From NCBI RefSeq assembly GCF_023973825.1, contig NC_090125.1:1423501-1487500 (forward strand): a stretch of 64,000 bases of DNA, in the 5' to 3' direction. The position numbers were made by a program, and so were the translations under genes. The notes beneath the pieces are model-generated. The model saw only the letters and a program-made list of their open reading frames with translations, ran no database searches and was not told the origin of the DNA. This stretch comes from Plasmodium brasilianum (lineage: Eukaryota > Apicomplexa > Aconoidasida > Haemosporida > Plasmodiidae). Of this stretch, positions 1 to 12,776 are shown piece after piece (position 1 is the stretch's first letter; each line of letters begins with the position of its first letter).

Positions 1-3000
1 CCCTTTTTTAAAAGTACATCATCCTTGGTACTGTATTCTTCTTCACTTTTTCGTTCATATTTATATAAGTAATTAAATAAGTAATGGTTATTATTAGAAT
101 AATTCCTACTCGATTTGAAATTATTACTACTACTGATACTGTTGATGTTACTGCTCCTGTTACTGCTCCTGTTACTGCTCCTGTTACTGCTATTGTTACT
201 GCTATTGTTACTGCTATTGTTACCATTAATATTATTATTACTATTATTACCATCCATATCATATTTTTTATTATCATTATTTTTCTTTTCCTTCATGTCC
301 GTATAACAGTACTCTACATGAATCATCTTTTTATATATTTCTCTTTCCTTGTACTCAAAGTCCTTTTTATAAGCTGAAACTAAAAAATCTGGAGATACCA
401 TTGAAATGCTTATGCAGCATAAATTTCCATTCGATGTTAGCAAAAAAATTTTGTAATACATAACTTTTTTATTATTCTCAGCACATCTGTAATCAACTAC
501 TTCCTACGAAGAAAAAATGAATAAAACGTATGAAAATAGGTTTATACGTATGAGTATGTGTGCATATTTGTCTACACGTACATGTACATACATGCATATA
601 CATGTACAATATACATACACATAATAAATATTTAATTCGTAAGAACAAAAAAATGCTCTAAATATAATATTATTCCAAAAACCGGAGACGACTAATCGTA
701 TGATATTATCAAAGGAACTACACCAAGGCAGAATTTCGTAAAATTTTTTTTTTTCGATTTTTAACACTAAGGAAAAATCATGTTTTTTCTCTCATCAGTT
801 TGTATTTTGCTTCATTTTATTTTGCTTCATTTTATTTTGCTTCATTTTATTTTGCTTCATTTTATTTTGCTTCATTTTATTTTGCTTCATTTTATTTTAC
901 TGCATTTTATTTTGCTGCATTTTGTTTTGCTGCATTTTGTTTTGCTGCATTTTGTTTTGCTGCATTTTGTTTTGCTGCATTTTGTTTTGATGCATTTTGT
1001 TTTGATGCATTCTTTTTACTCCATTTTTCTTGCTTCCTTTTTTCGTTACCTTAATTTCTACGTCCGTATAATGAACTATCAGTCCCGAGACAGTATAAAA
1101 ATTCCCTCTAATCAGATCAAAGCACAAATTCTTAGCATTACCATATAACTTTACATAGTTTTTGAAAAGGTCCATATGCGTTCTTGATAATACAGGTATT
1201 TTAAAAACATTTGTATAAATAAAAGGTGGGTATACCCCTTCCGTCTCTTCTGTCGCCTTTCCCATATGTTCCACTTCGTACCTGTTATTACTACTATTAG
1301 CACCATTTCTATTATTACTACTATTAGCACCATTTCTATTATTACTACTATTAGTACCATTACTGTTATTACTACTATTAGTACCATTACTGTTATTACC
1401 TTCTTCCTTTACTGACACACAACTCCTTTTAGTTAACGCCCTATGAAGAGCATCAAATAATTTACTTTTATAATTGCAATTAAAATTAATATGCGTTAAG
1501 TGAGTTGCTTGAAAAACAATAGGTGTGAACTGTGAACGTTTTGAAAAGGTGCTACTGAAATATTTTAAATAATTATCATAATCACTACAGGAAGTAGCAT
1601 CGCTGTTTTTTCTGTCTTCTTTTAAAAAAAGAGATTCAAATATATCATAATTTAATGGATTCTTCATATAGTTAACTCTTTTACTTCCTTGGAATATGTT
1701 ATACATAAAATCATCCAATATATGCTCTTCGGAATATTTTCTAAATTTATAATTTCTATTTGATTTTTGAACAAAGACATTAAATAGTTGAATGCGGCTA
1801 CCTTTGCACAAATTTTCATATGTTTCATGATCAATCTGGAAAAACGGACAGAAAAAATAAAATAAAATAAAATAAATAATCACACAGTAAAACAAAATTG
1901 CATAAAATAAAGGAAAACAACAACAACACAGTAAAACATAATGGTGTAAAATAAAGGGAAATAATTATATCACAGTAAAACAAAATAAACATAATAATTA
2001 ATTTATTTCCATATAGCATGTAACGACCATATGTACACGTATGCACATGTGCGCGTTTTTGCGCAAATGCTGAGAGACCTTAAATATTTTAACTTGGCAC
2101 AATGAATTTATTATTTGCTCTATTTTGTCATCGAAGATTGCCTCATCCTTTATTTTTTCGGAGGAAGCGAAATCTATGGCTTGTAGTGTGCAAAAAGTAG
2201 TTGCCTCGAGATACATACTCAACTCATTTTTTAATTTTTGATATTTACTATTCTCTTGTATGTTGTTTTCTTGAAAATTTTGTTCATGATAGAACTTTGT
2301 CAATTCATTTTTTAAATTATAAACAATCTTTTCATAAATAGTACTATTTAAAAGAAAATATTTTTTCCTTGTTTGGTCATAAAACCCATAGGAAAAATCA
2401 CTCTTACTTATAATTATTACATCAATATAAAAACAATAATTTCCAAAATCTTGGATACTCCTAATTCTTTTAGCTTTATATTTTGATAATCCTATTTTCA
2501 ACTCATTTTTCTTGTCAATATTTATTAAGTCATTACTAGAAAGGGTGAAGAAATGTCCTTTTTTTAAATTTATATTTCCACTTTCTTCTTGTATGTTATT
2601 TGACATATCAAAAGAATTAATTTTTAAAATATTACCTTCTCTAATTTTACGACCAATTAATAAATTTTTTAAATGGTCATCTCTTAACTTACAATAGATG
2701 TAATCAAAGTTGTCACTTAAAATTAGCATATACTCATGTTTTTCTCCTTCTTCCTTTTCACCCGCTTCCTGCTTTTCACTCGCTTCCTGCTTTTCACCTG
2801 CTTTCTGCTTTTCACCCGCTTCCTGCTTTTCACCTGCTTCCTGCTTTTCACCAGCTTCCTCCTTTTCATCCGCTTCCTCCTTTTCATCCGCTTCCTCCTT
2901 TTCTTCCCCTTCCTCCTTTTCTCCCGCTTCTTCCCCTTCTTCTTTTTTCTTTATACTAATAATTTTTTCCACTCGTACATTTACAGGCACCTTATACGAC

Positions 3001-6000
3001 AAGCTGTTGTCTTGTATTAATTGTAAAATACACTTCTTTTTTTTTTTCTTTTCTTCAATATATTTTTTTAACAACTTAAACATAAACTCAATAGGTGAAG
3101 GTGGTTCGACTTCATCAATACTTTTAATTATCATCATCATCATCGAATAATTATTTTTTTTTATTTTATCATCTTCCCTTTTTTCTGAATTCCATTCATC
3201 CACATCGGACACGCCAAACCATTCATCGCATGTGCTGCTGTAACCATCATTCGCTTTGTCGTACATTTCGCTGTTCTTACTTGTCTTACTACAATGTACA
3301 ATTTCACTACCTTTTGCTGCTTCACTTTGCGAACGTGTGCTTGCACCCATGAATGCACTTCCGTTTACTTCTTCGCGAAATTTATATTTGTCATCACAAG
3401 TATAATTGTAAATTTCCTTTCCTTTTCGTACTCCTCCATTATTGTAGGTCCCAATTTTTACTCCATCCTCTTGGGAACCTACATAATCATTAGAATTAGA
3501 ATTACTGCCGCTATTGTCATTAGCACTAGTATTATTCACATTATGACGATTCCAATCCCTATTTCCCATATTTTCGCTCAAAAAGACGTTTTTTCCATTC
3601 AGATATGCTTGGATAAATTTCTTGTAATGGGATTTAGAATCTACTATGTTGTTAAAACCATATTTGTAGTCTCCATTCATACCAATAAACTCCTTCTTCA
3701 TACTTGTATACTTTCCTTTCAACTCCTTTTTATATTTACGTATTAATTCTGTAGTTATTATTTTATATTTTTTTGAAAACCAAGTAAAATCATAAGCATC
3801 AAATATATTCATCTGTTTTGTTATTAATATAAAGAGTTCATAAAGTACATTCATATCAGATACATAATATTCATTCTTCTCTATATTTTTAAAAAAATAT
3901 AAATAATCATTATTAAACCAATTAAATGTATATGGACTTTTATTTTCATTTATGAACATTAAGGTGTTTTTCACCATACTCCTATTTTTTAACTTTTTAT
4001 TTTTTGACAAACAGACAAATATATCTTTTATTAATTTTAAATAATTTCTTACATTCATATTTAAATCTAGTTCTTTATTCGTATTATTATTATTACTGCT
4101 ATTAATGAGTTCTACAATCTCGGTTTCCTTTGTTTCGTTGTTTATCTTACGTTTCCTTGGGTTAATAAATTTCTTTTTCTTACTTTTTACATTATTATTT
4201 AATTTTTTTATTCCTTCCTTTTTTCGTAAAATAGTATTATCGCCCAAAAATATGCCATCATCACTGCCACTACTGCTACCACTGCTGCCACCTATATTGC
4301 CATCAGTACTGCTATTATTGCAACACTCCTTTTTAAATGTTTGTACTTTTTTCATAATTTCATTATATCCTTCTGATTCGTATAATTCCTGTTCCTTTAC
4401 TACCCATCCCTCACACACTTCTATAATATTACTTTTATATAAGGAAGCAATTTTTTCTAAATTCTTTTTTGTGACATACTTCGAATAGATGCTTCTATTC
4501 TCCTTAGAATCAACAGCTTCTTGATCATCTAAAAATAAACCTCCAAATTTTCTTTTTTTTTTTGATATATTCCCTACATCATGAAGGACATTCGTTACTT
4601 TTGTTTTATTTATTTTTTCAACATGTATATAATTATCCTCATTATTTAATGCGCTCTTTACCTTCTTGTATGTTTTTTCATTTGTGTATTCCTCTTCTTC
4701 TTTCTCTGATATGTATAACACTAGAGAACCACAGGTTGCCTCGTTTTTCTCCTTAAACATAATTTCATTACAATTTTCAGAAGTAATATTTGCTTCAATT
4801 TTTTCAATTTTTTCAATTTTTTCGTTTTTTTCATTTTTATCAATTTTTTCATTTTTATCATTTTTATCAATTTTTTCATTTTTATCATTTTTATCAATTT
4901 TTTCATTTTTTCCACATTTTTTAATATTTTTAACATTTTCTGTATATCCTTCCTTCTCCTCAAAATCGTCGCTAAATAGCTTGTTTCTCATTTCTTCTAA
5001 TATATCCTTATTTATACTTGCTTCTCTTCCTGAGGCATAAGTAAATGAACCATTGTGGTCATTATTTACGTTCATACTTGTTTCAATCGCTTCGTTATCA
5101 TCATCATCAAATAGTCTATGTCTCATTTCTTTTAATATATCTTTATTTATGCTAATTGCTTTTCCTGAGGCATACGTAAATGAACTGTTCAGCGCACCAC
5201 CTACGTTTATATTTCTATCACACGCTTCCTTATTATCATCATCAAATAGCCTATGCCTCATTTCATTTAAAATATTTTTATTTATTTTAACTTCTTTTCC
5301 GGATGCATATGTAAATGAACTGTTCAGCACACCACCTACGTTTATATTTCTATCACTCGCTTCGTTGTTGTCATCATTAAATAGTCTTTGTCTCATTTCA
5401 TTTAAAATATTTTTATTAATGCTAACTTCTTTTCCGGAAGCATACATAAATGACCTATTCGCCTTATTATTTATGTCGCATGTGTAATTCTTACTGTATA
5501 ATTGTAAATAGTCTATTTCACTTTCTTCATTTGGAACTGTATTTTTATTACATGAACTGTTCATATCATTACATCCTACTATTCTACTATTTATTAAATT
5601 ATCATTCTTTATGTTAATTTCTGTTCCTAAAGGATAAGTAACTGATACATTTAACTTATTATTTATGTTAACATTCCCATTATACGAACTGCTATTTTCA
5701 TCTAATGTTATATTTCTTATTCTATTTAAGGTGTCTTTATTTAAACTAACACTTTTTTCTGAACCATATACAAACGATAAATTATTTTTCAAATTGTTTA
5801 AATTCTTATTTACATCGTAACCATCCATAAATTCAAGGATTTCACCTTTTTTCAAATTATCAAAAACACAATGTTGTTCATTTGCCTCAGTATCTTTTTC
5901 CTTATCAGTTATTTTATCGTAAATTTCGAAAAACTCATCCACTTTTTTACTTTTTATATTTTCATTTTTCAAATAAATCTCTAAAAACTCATCATCCTTG

Positions 6001-9000
6001 TCATTTTTGTCACTCTGCGCAATTCCATTAATTTTGTTGTAAATTTCTAAAAATTCGTCTTTTGGGCTTTCAACCTTATTAGTCGAGCATTTATTGTGAT
6101 TACTATTGCTATTACTGTGAGAGTTGATGTTGTAGTTGATGTTGCAGTTGCTATTGTAGTTGCTATTGCAGTTGCTATTGTAGTTGCTATTGTAGTTGCT
6201 ATTGCAGTTGCTATCGTAGTTGCTATTGCAGTTGCTATCGTAGTTGCTATTGCAGTTACTGTTACTATGACTGCTATTTTTACAATTGCTGTTACTACTC
6301 CTTTTAATATTCCCTTTACTATTAGCACAATCATAAATGTCCAAAAACTCATCGATTTCATTTTCTTTCCGTTTATCTATAACTTCGCTTTTATCATAAA
6401 TCTCCAAAAATTCGTATAATCCATTTGGCTGTCCTTTTGCATAACTGTCAATCCCGCTTGGTTTTAAATTAAGGTGTTTATTGCGTGAAATACTGATGCG
6501 GCTGTCTTCTACATAATATTTTGCACGCGTAAACATTTCTTTATCCTCGTTATTATTCCTTTTATTACTATTACTCCAATTATTCTTATTATTACATGTA
6601 TTACTGCTATAATTATCACCATAATTATTATTATTACTGTTTAATATTACTTCATTATGCTTTATTTCGTTAAAATTATTTTTTAAAAGCAGCTCTTCTG
6701 CTAAAACGAGTAAGGGCCTATCTTCAACATTTTCATTCGCAATTTGCATATCATCCATTTTATTTGGAAACCCATAATTTATCTCGTTCAAAATATGATC
6801 ATTAACTAACTGTGTCATATCTTTGTTTAACTTATCTTCATTTTTTTTATAACCTTCAGAAGTTACTTTTATTTTATTATTATTAAATTTACTTGTTAAA
6901 ATATTATTTGTTAATACATGGTCATACGTAGTTGACTTTTTTAATAGGTCCATATGTACGTTCTTTTTCTCATTATATACATTTTTTTTGTTATTTTGAT
7001 CACAAGTACTTTCATATATATTACTTGTGTTCATGTGTGAATCTTTAATTTCGCAATTAATGTTTTTGTTAAAAAAATTATGCGAGTCTTTTTTTCCATA
7101 ACAATAAATTGTATTTTTCGGGTTTGTATTTTTTTTTAAAATATTCACAAAATTATGACCGTTCATGTAAAAACATTTTTCATTTGATCCATTTTTTTCA
7201 AATAAAAAATCTTTCTTATTTGCAACTAAATTATAATCATAGCAATTTATACTTTCAACTAAAGTCCTGTTTTTTTCCCCTGTATATATTACAGACTTTG
7301 TAAACTTATTTACATATGTCGAGGTGTGATTCTTACAAATATTATTATCACTACATTCCTCTCTATTTTTATTAAAATTATTTATGTACATGTTCATATT
7401 TTTTTTATTATAATAAATATTGCACACATATCCATTATATGAATTATCCTTTTCGTAAATATTAAGTAAACTATTCGTATAGGTCATATTTTCACTTATA
7501 ACTCTATTTTCATCCGTTAAATGCATATCATAATTAATCAAATTTTCATTTTTTTTTTTTTTTTTTTTCTTACTATGTGAATTATTAATACCGCTTTTAC
7601 TGTCTTTCACATTTTCCCCCTCACTGTTGACAAGACAGTCGTAAGTACAAGAAAAAAAAGGGGTGTTATTATTCATTAACTGTTCATCAAAAGTTAACAT
7701 TTTTTCTGAACATTTAATGCTCTTTTCGTGGTTGTTCATAATATTTTTATAATTTTGTTCCATTTTTTTATATATTACATCATTTTTTTCCACTTCTTTC
7801 ATATGTGGACAATTTAATGTTTCTTCACCTTCTCCCAACGTGCAAATATTTCCCTGTTCATGTAAATTTGTATGCTTCTCATTAATCTTATTTTTTACAA
7901 AAGTGGATGAAACATTCTGATATTTTGAGAAATTATATGGCCTATTCTCACATTTTGTACAATTATATGACCTACTCTCACTTTTTGTAAAATTGTAAGG
8001 GTCGTTCCCACTTTTGTTTCTCATATAGGTAGTTTTTTCGATTGAGTTGTCCCTTAAATTACTTTCAATACAATTAAAATGTGCATCATAACTATCAAAT
8101 TCTTTACTTAAAAAAGTATCGATATCCCTGTTATAATTTAATAAGCTATTCTCATGTTGCGATTCCATAAATGTGTCAAACTTCACCTTAGTACATGGAC
8201 TCTCTGTGGGGATATCATAAAATTCTTCATTATTTTCCATTTTGCACACACAATTTTTATAATAATTTCCCCTAAATATTTCACTTTTATTATTTCGTTT
8301 AAAAATATTAGCTTCGTTATTATTGCTGCACTTAATGTTTAAAGAATAAGAAGTATCGTTTAATTTTGAATCCTTGCACTTAAGTAAATTATCTGCACTA
8401 TGTGATTCATTAAGTAAAATTTCTTTTTCTTCAATACATTTTTTTTTATGGATGATATCTAAACTGTTAAAATCTTTAGACTTTCTTTTATTATAGCTTG
8501 TATTGTTTTCATCTTTAATAAATGCATTACTATTTGTATTAACATGATTAAAAGCATTAACGTTATTTAACAAATTATTACTATTAATATATTTGGGAAT
8601 ATACGCAGAAATATTATTTCTTATGTAATGTTTATTATTTTCTGTACTGTTCATTTCGCACCCACAGACTATATCATTTGTCTTATTCATTTTGCTTTTG
8701 TCATTTCCGTTGTTTCTGATGTTACATATATTCATGTGAATATTATTATGTATATTTCTAATATCCTTTACATTGCATTTATTTATCTTAAAATTGCTTA
8801 TGCCCCTTACATTAGCAAAAGTGTTTAGAATACTACCAATATTACAAAAATTGTCAATTTTATCGCAAAAAATATTTACATTATTGTGAATACACAAACA
8901 GATATTACTGTTTTGTTCATTTTTAGCATTATACTCATTAAACTCTTTAGATTCGTCGGATTTATCATTTTTATCATATTCGTTATGGTTATATTCATTA

Positions 9001-9230
9001 TATTTGTCATATTCGTTATGGTTATATTCATTATATTTGCCATATTCGTTATGGTTGTTATATTCGTCATATTCATCATATTCGTTATGGTTGTTATATT
9101 CGTTATATTCCTTATAGTTGATACATTCGTTATATTCGTCATATTCGTTAAAGTTGTTATATTCGTTAGATTCATTTTTTATTTTGTTATCCCTTATTGG
9201 TGTATCAGCATCAAATTTATTAGTACTCAT
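1..9230 (-). CDS. BRCA2: BRCA2 homolog (RAD51 mediator), 3' end cut by the window edge
   Basis: Loads RAD51 onto single-stranded DNA in homologous recombination (family knowledge). Exon 1 runs from the ATG at 9230 to about 2079 (2384 codons). Exon 2 is 1835-1050 after a pyrimidine-rich acceptor, with donor AAG/GTAACG. Exon 3 starts at 503 and is open to base 1. The exon 1 donor is uncertain: AAG/GTCTCT at 2079 or CGT/GTACAT at 2037, both in frame. Four clear BRC repeats (FMYASGK or FTYASGK/R, ending in RLF or KLF plus acidic residues) lie at about residues 1260-1419, with two degenerate ones at about 1150 and 1195. The C-terminal part has a helical-domain-like stretch (about 1765, and PSPIEFMFKLL near 2043), an OB1-like strand GNYCFYIDVIIIS, an OB2-like segment starting IDHETYENL in exon 2, and an OB3-like segment spliced across exons 2 and 3 (VEIK/EVVDYRC). 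The long N-terminus is Asn-rich and probably disordered. BRC motif plus OB order make the call strong. Confidence 0.93.
504..1049 (-). other. BRCA2 intron 2 with a 15-bp minisatellite
   Basis: On the minus strand the intron begins GTAACG (1049) and ends CGTAG (504). Positions about 795-1015 carry a 15-bp tandem repeat (TTTATTTTGCTTCAT and one-base variants TGCTGC and TGATGC on the plus strand). The repeat is a multiple of three and open in exon 2's frame, but splicing it out joins VEIK to EVVDYRC and restores an OB-fold strand pair, so I treat it as intronic. Confidence 0.75.
2745..2950 (-). repeat. EKQEAG/EKEEA repeat insertion in the BRCA2 OB1 region
   Basis: An 18-bp tandem repeat coding for units such as GEKQEA, GEKQKA and DEKEEA. 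It is inserted between a strand reading VRVEKIISI and the next strand EYMLILSD of the first OB-like domain, so it probably forms a charged surface loop. Confidence 0.7.
4970..5795 (-). repeat. BRC repeat array within BRCA2
   Basis: Six tandem-spaced units of roughly 45 residues. The first two are degenerate (SFVYGSEKS and SVTYPLGTE); the last four have the RAD51-binding FxxA core (FMYA, FTYA, FTYA, FTYA) followed by INK(N/D)IL(N/K/E)EMR and an LF-acidic motif that matches the second RAD51 contact of known BRC repeats. The linkers between the last four units contain similar NINVGG-type words, so the array looks recently duplicated. Confidence 0.88.
5815..6420 (-). repeat. EFLEIY-type short motif array upstream of the BRC repeats
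   Basis: Within BRCA2, about residues 938-1135, the motif (D)EF(L/F/M)(E/D)(I/G)Y(D/N) occurs six times: YEFLEIYDK, DEFLDIYDC, DEFLEIYNK, DEFLEIYLK, DEFFEIYDK and LEFMDGYDV. A weaker relative, IDYLQLYSK, follows before the first good BRC repeat. Variable low-complexity linkers separate the copies, as expected for a selected short linear motif. I know no named motif that it matches. Confidence 0.8.
6110..6262 (-). repeat. Asn/Ser/Cys low-complexity repeat in BRCA2
   Basis: A block of near-identical 18-bp units that translates as runs such as NSNYDSNC and NSNCNSNY. It sits inside the EFLEIY-motif region and separates the second and third motif copies. It is probably a disordered linker of variable length. 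Confidence 0.7.
8935..9178 (-). repeat. NEYDEYNNH repeats at the BRCA2 N-terminus
   Basis: The first 100 residues consist mostly of Asn/Glu/Tyr/Asp repeats (NEYDEYNNH, NEYDKYNEY) encoded by an imperfect minisatellite. No domain is seen. The length is likely to vary between isolates. Confidence 0.7.
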
Positions 9231-10994
9231 TTTACTTAACTATTAAACATTTCTTTAAAAGGGGGCACGGTAAAAAAAAAATTAAAAAAGAAAAAAGAAG
9301 AAAAGAAAAGAAAAATCATTTTACTTAAGCTTCTTATTCCTACTTCCGTTATAAAATTCTTTATTAGTGCACACACCATAGCATGAACACTGTACTTAAT
9401 TTGTCTTTGCAATTTAGTTCTATTATTTATTTTAAATTAGAAAAGTTATATTTTTATTTTACGTCAACTATTTAAAAAAAATATATATTTTTTTATTCCA
9501 ACAAAACAATTTTGTATTTTTTCGCCATTTTTTCGTCATATTTTCATCATTTTTACATCATTTTCTCCATTTTGTAATTTATGCTTATTCGTTAATGTAC
9601 TTTTTGAACCATTTACACATAGTAGTTTCCAATTCGATCAATTTGAATGAAAATAATAAAAACTGTCATATATATAAAGCCCAATTACACAACTGTTTAT
9701 CCTTTCACATTCTCGCTTATAAATAAAATGTGAACAACACTGATATATTTCATGTATTTATTTATTCATTTATTGTTATTTTTTTTTTTTTTTTTTTTTT
9801 TTCATCTTTTTCATTTTAGAATATACTTATTATCATGCTGTAAATTATCTTTGTATTCAGTTTTCAAAAAAAAATATAAATAAATATTTTATTTACAACA
9901 ATGGATACTTTTGTATTTTTTTCTCCATGGAACATCCATTTTTCTAATAAAAAAAAAAAAATATTTCTCGTTAGTTGCTTTTCAGATGAAAACTAATAAA
10001 AAGGGGAAAAAAAAAAATATAACATTAATTAATAAATTAAATTCAAAGCACATAATAACTCAAAATTGTGTAACTAATTTTAGGAAATAATTATACTTTG
10101 TTCTTAACATTATTTTTCATTTTTCAAAATTGTAATGTATACTCCAATATATTTTTATTCTACATATGTATGCAAATATGTATATATGTATTAATACTTT
10201 TTTAGTGTTTTTTTTTTGTTTTTTTTTTTTTTTATACCTTTTGACATTTAGTTCAAATAAAAAGACAACAAAAGTAGAAAGTGTCTTCAATAATATTCAC
10301 TGTACTGAGTGCTTTATTCAAATTTGCTAATATTAATATTAAAAAATTCGTTAATCTTTTAAATGATTATGAATACTGCTGGGGTGCTCAATAAAAATAA
10401 AAAAAACAAAAACATAAAAAAACAAAGTAAAATAATATAGATGTTCGCGTTCACTACAGAGCGCGCTCTTTCGAGGGGGGGTAATCTTTTAGTTATCTGA
10501 ATATTTGATATATTCTTCCTTTTTGCATTCAAAATGTATCCTACACTTATGTGCATATATGTACATACACAATCATATTAATATTTCCATTTTTCTTTTT
10601 TCCTTTTAAAATTAAAATATACATTTAGGGGGTCGAAACAATTGCTAAAAGGTTTTTATTTGCTCGTAATAATATCAATATATACTTTTTTAAAATTAGA
10701 AGTCTTTATATAAGTTTTTTATATAAAAAAGAGAAAAATTGTACCCAAATTTTTTTTTTAATCGAGTAGTTATAATTTCAAATTAAAAAAAAAAAAAAAA
10801 AAAGTTGTGGAAGGGGTGGTGAAAACATGGTAGCAAAATGGTGGAAAAATATTATAATTATAAATTAAATAAAAAAGAAAAATTTTACTGCAATATTTAC
10901 AAAATCAACATGATGAAAGAAAAAGGAAAAGAAACAATGAAAAGGTCCTGTACATAAAAAATAATAAAATCTTATGTACTAAAGACATTCCAGC
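9231..10994. other. Intergenic, 5' of BRCA2 and 3' of proteasome beta2
   Basis: Very AT-rich with many poly(dA)/poly(dT) tracts, for example near 9780 and 10210. No convincing coding exon is seen. It should hold the BRCA2 promoter and 5' UTR and the 3' UTR of the proteasome gene. The only compositionally odd part is the GC-rich palindrome near 10441-10485. Confidence 0.6.
10441..10485. other. GC-rich island with a 12-bp palindrome and a G7 tract
   Basis: Positions 10458-10469 read AGAGCGCGCTCT, a perfect palindrome, preceded by TTCGCGTTC and followed by TTTCGAGGGGGGG. This is striking in a background close to pure A+T. It could be a small structured RNA or a protein-binding site; no tRNA shape was found. 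Confidence 0.4.
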
Positions 10995-11807
10995 CTACGA
11001 GTCTTCCACAGTAATGTATTTTTTTATATTTTCAATTTTTTCACACAAAACAGGTGTAGTTCCTTTTGGGTAAATGGTTGGATGAGGTAAATGATATAAT
11101 CGAACATTTGGTTGCTTATATGATCTCAAATGTTGCGAACCATCTTTTGTTATTATACATATGTCTACATTTCCACCAGAACCTAAATCATTAAATATAC
11201 CTGCACATATAGCTTCACACACAAGTTCTTTTCCTTCATCTATGGTCATATTATCCCTATACTTTGCTTCTAACACAGCCATAGCACTTAGAGATCCTGA
11301 TCCTAAGGCAGTAAAAGGTAATAAACATGAAGATCCGTGAGGATGTATACCATATAATTGTGGTCCAGTAACATCAACTCCACCTAATACTATTGCACAT
11401 ACTTTGTATCCTTGATATTTAAATAATTCTTGAGTTAACCTTGATACACACATGGCTACTCTTGGTTGTGAGTTGGTATTTAAACGATGCAATTCAACAT
11501 TATGTTGTAACCATAAAGTAGTATGTTCTAAATCACCAGCTACACCTGCACCTGCGCAGTAGATATTTTTACTTATAAAATGTAATTTACTACAATTTTT
11601 ATCAGCAACTATCGGTCCTTCTGTTGCTCTTGTATCAGCTCCCAAAATAACTGCATTTTGACAAATAAGTCCACATATAGTTGTTCCTGTTTTACGAAAC
11701 TGGGGAAATGTTATTCCTTTTTCTTTTAAAATTTCATTTCTTCTTAGATTTTCAAAATTATATCCTCCGTTTTCTTCTTTTAGAACATTTATATATTCCA
11801 GTTTCAT
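10995..11807 (-). CDS. 20S proteasome subunit beta type-7 (beta2, trypsin-like site)
   Basis: A single-exon protein of 270 residues, close to the family's usual length. A propeptide of about 41 residues ends KTG, and autocatalytic cleavage before Thr42 would expose the catalytic Thr1 (TTICGLICQ). Counting from it, Asp17 (in LGAD), Lys33 (in NCSK), Thr21 and Gly45 (in CAGAGVAGD) are all in place; Gly45 at the S1 pocket is typical of beta2. An SGSLSAMAV segment and a C-terminal extension, which in beta2 wraps beta3, are also present. The protein acts in the cytosolic and nuclear 20S core. Its start lies 3.3 kb from the divergent IN-box gene. Confidence 0.95.
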   Translation of the reverse strand: MKLEYINVLKEENGGYNFENLRRNEILKEKGITFPQFRKTGTTICGLICQNAVILGADTRATEGPIVADKNCSKLHFISKNIYCAGAGVAGDLEHTTLWLQHNVELHRLNTNSQPRVAMCVSRLTQELFKYQGYKVCAIVLGGVDVTGPQLYGIHPHGSSCLLPFTALGSGSLSAMAVLEAKYRDNMTIDEGKELVCEAICAGIFNDLGSGGNVDICIITKDGSQHLRSYKQPNVRLYHLPHPTIYPKGTTPVLCEKIENIKKYITVEDS

Positions 11808-12704
11808 GATTACTTGAAATCGTATTTTTTTATATAATGTTATAACAAAAATATTTTCCCAAATTATTATCTTTATATTACTTATTCGTTACTATTTTTT
11901 TTTTTTTTCGTGGAATGTTTGTCCAAATTTTAAAAGAAATTACCATCAAGCTGTTTGATAGTCGAACTATTTTATGTTCTCAATTTGAAAAGTTCTTTTC
12001 AATATGCATATGCACAAATTCCTTTTTAAAAAATATGATCCACAAATGTGTTCATGTATTTAATATATATATATATATGTACATATGTATAGATATATTA
12101 TATTTTTTTTTTTTTTTTGAGGTTACTAAAAGAACGTTTATCTGAAATTATTTGCAAGTTTTAATTTAGTGGTTTGAAATGAAATTTATATTCGTCGGTT
12201 TTATTAACATATATACGTACATACATACGAACATATATATACGTACATATGCTATGTACACAATGAGTTTCTTTTTCTTCATCTGACAAACTAATTTTAT
12301 GCTTTCAAAAGAACATATTTTAAGCGTAATTAAAAATTAACTATTACCTTTAAATACCATTCCTGCGTAGAAAATAATGTTCCAGTGAATCATTTTTTGA
12401 TCAGTATAATGGTTACATAGTTATTAAAATGGAGAAAATAAATTTTTTTTTTTTTTTATTAACAAAAATGTACACTCAGAATAATTGGTAAAAAAGCGTA
12501 CAATATTTTATGCGTTGAGTTTTTTTTTTTTTGAAAGTTTGTGCAAAATTTTTTTTCCCCTCCTTGTGCACATTTAAGTAACATATAAGCTGTTTAGTTG
12601 AATTAAATTTCGGGGCTTTAATAGAAAAAAAAAACATTCTCAAGGACATAAAATTAGGAATTAAAGGAGATTTTCTTCATATGTTCATATTGTTAAGGAG
12701 CCTT

Positions 12705-12706
<2 letters not shown>

Positions 12707-12770
<64 letters not shown>
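12707..12770. repeat. (TA)32 microsatellite
   Basis: An uninterrupted TA dinucleotide repeat of 64 bases in the divergent intergenic region. It is likely to be polymorphic and usable as a marker. Confidence 0.95.

Positions 12771-12776
<6 letters not shown>

Noticed and set aside
84..306. Leu/Val/Thr-repeat open frames on both strands at the left edge
   Set aside because: They are other frames of the Asn/Ser repeat in BRCA2 exon 3.
780..1148. Open frame of Phe/Leu/His repeats
   Set aside because: Translation of the 15-bp minisatellite in BRCA2 intron 2.
2710..3150. Ser/Phe-rich open frames on the plus strand
   Set aside because: Antisense of the EKQEAG repeats of BRCA2.
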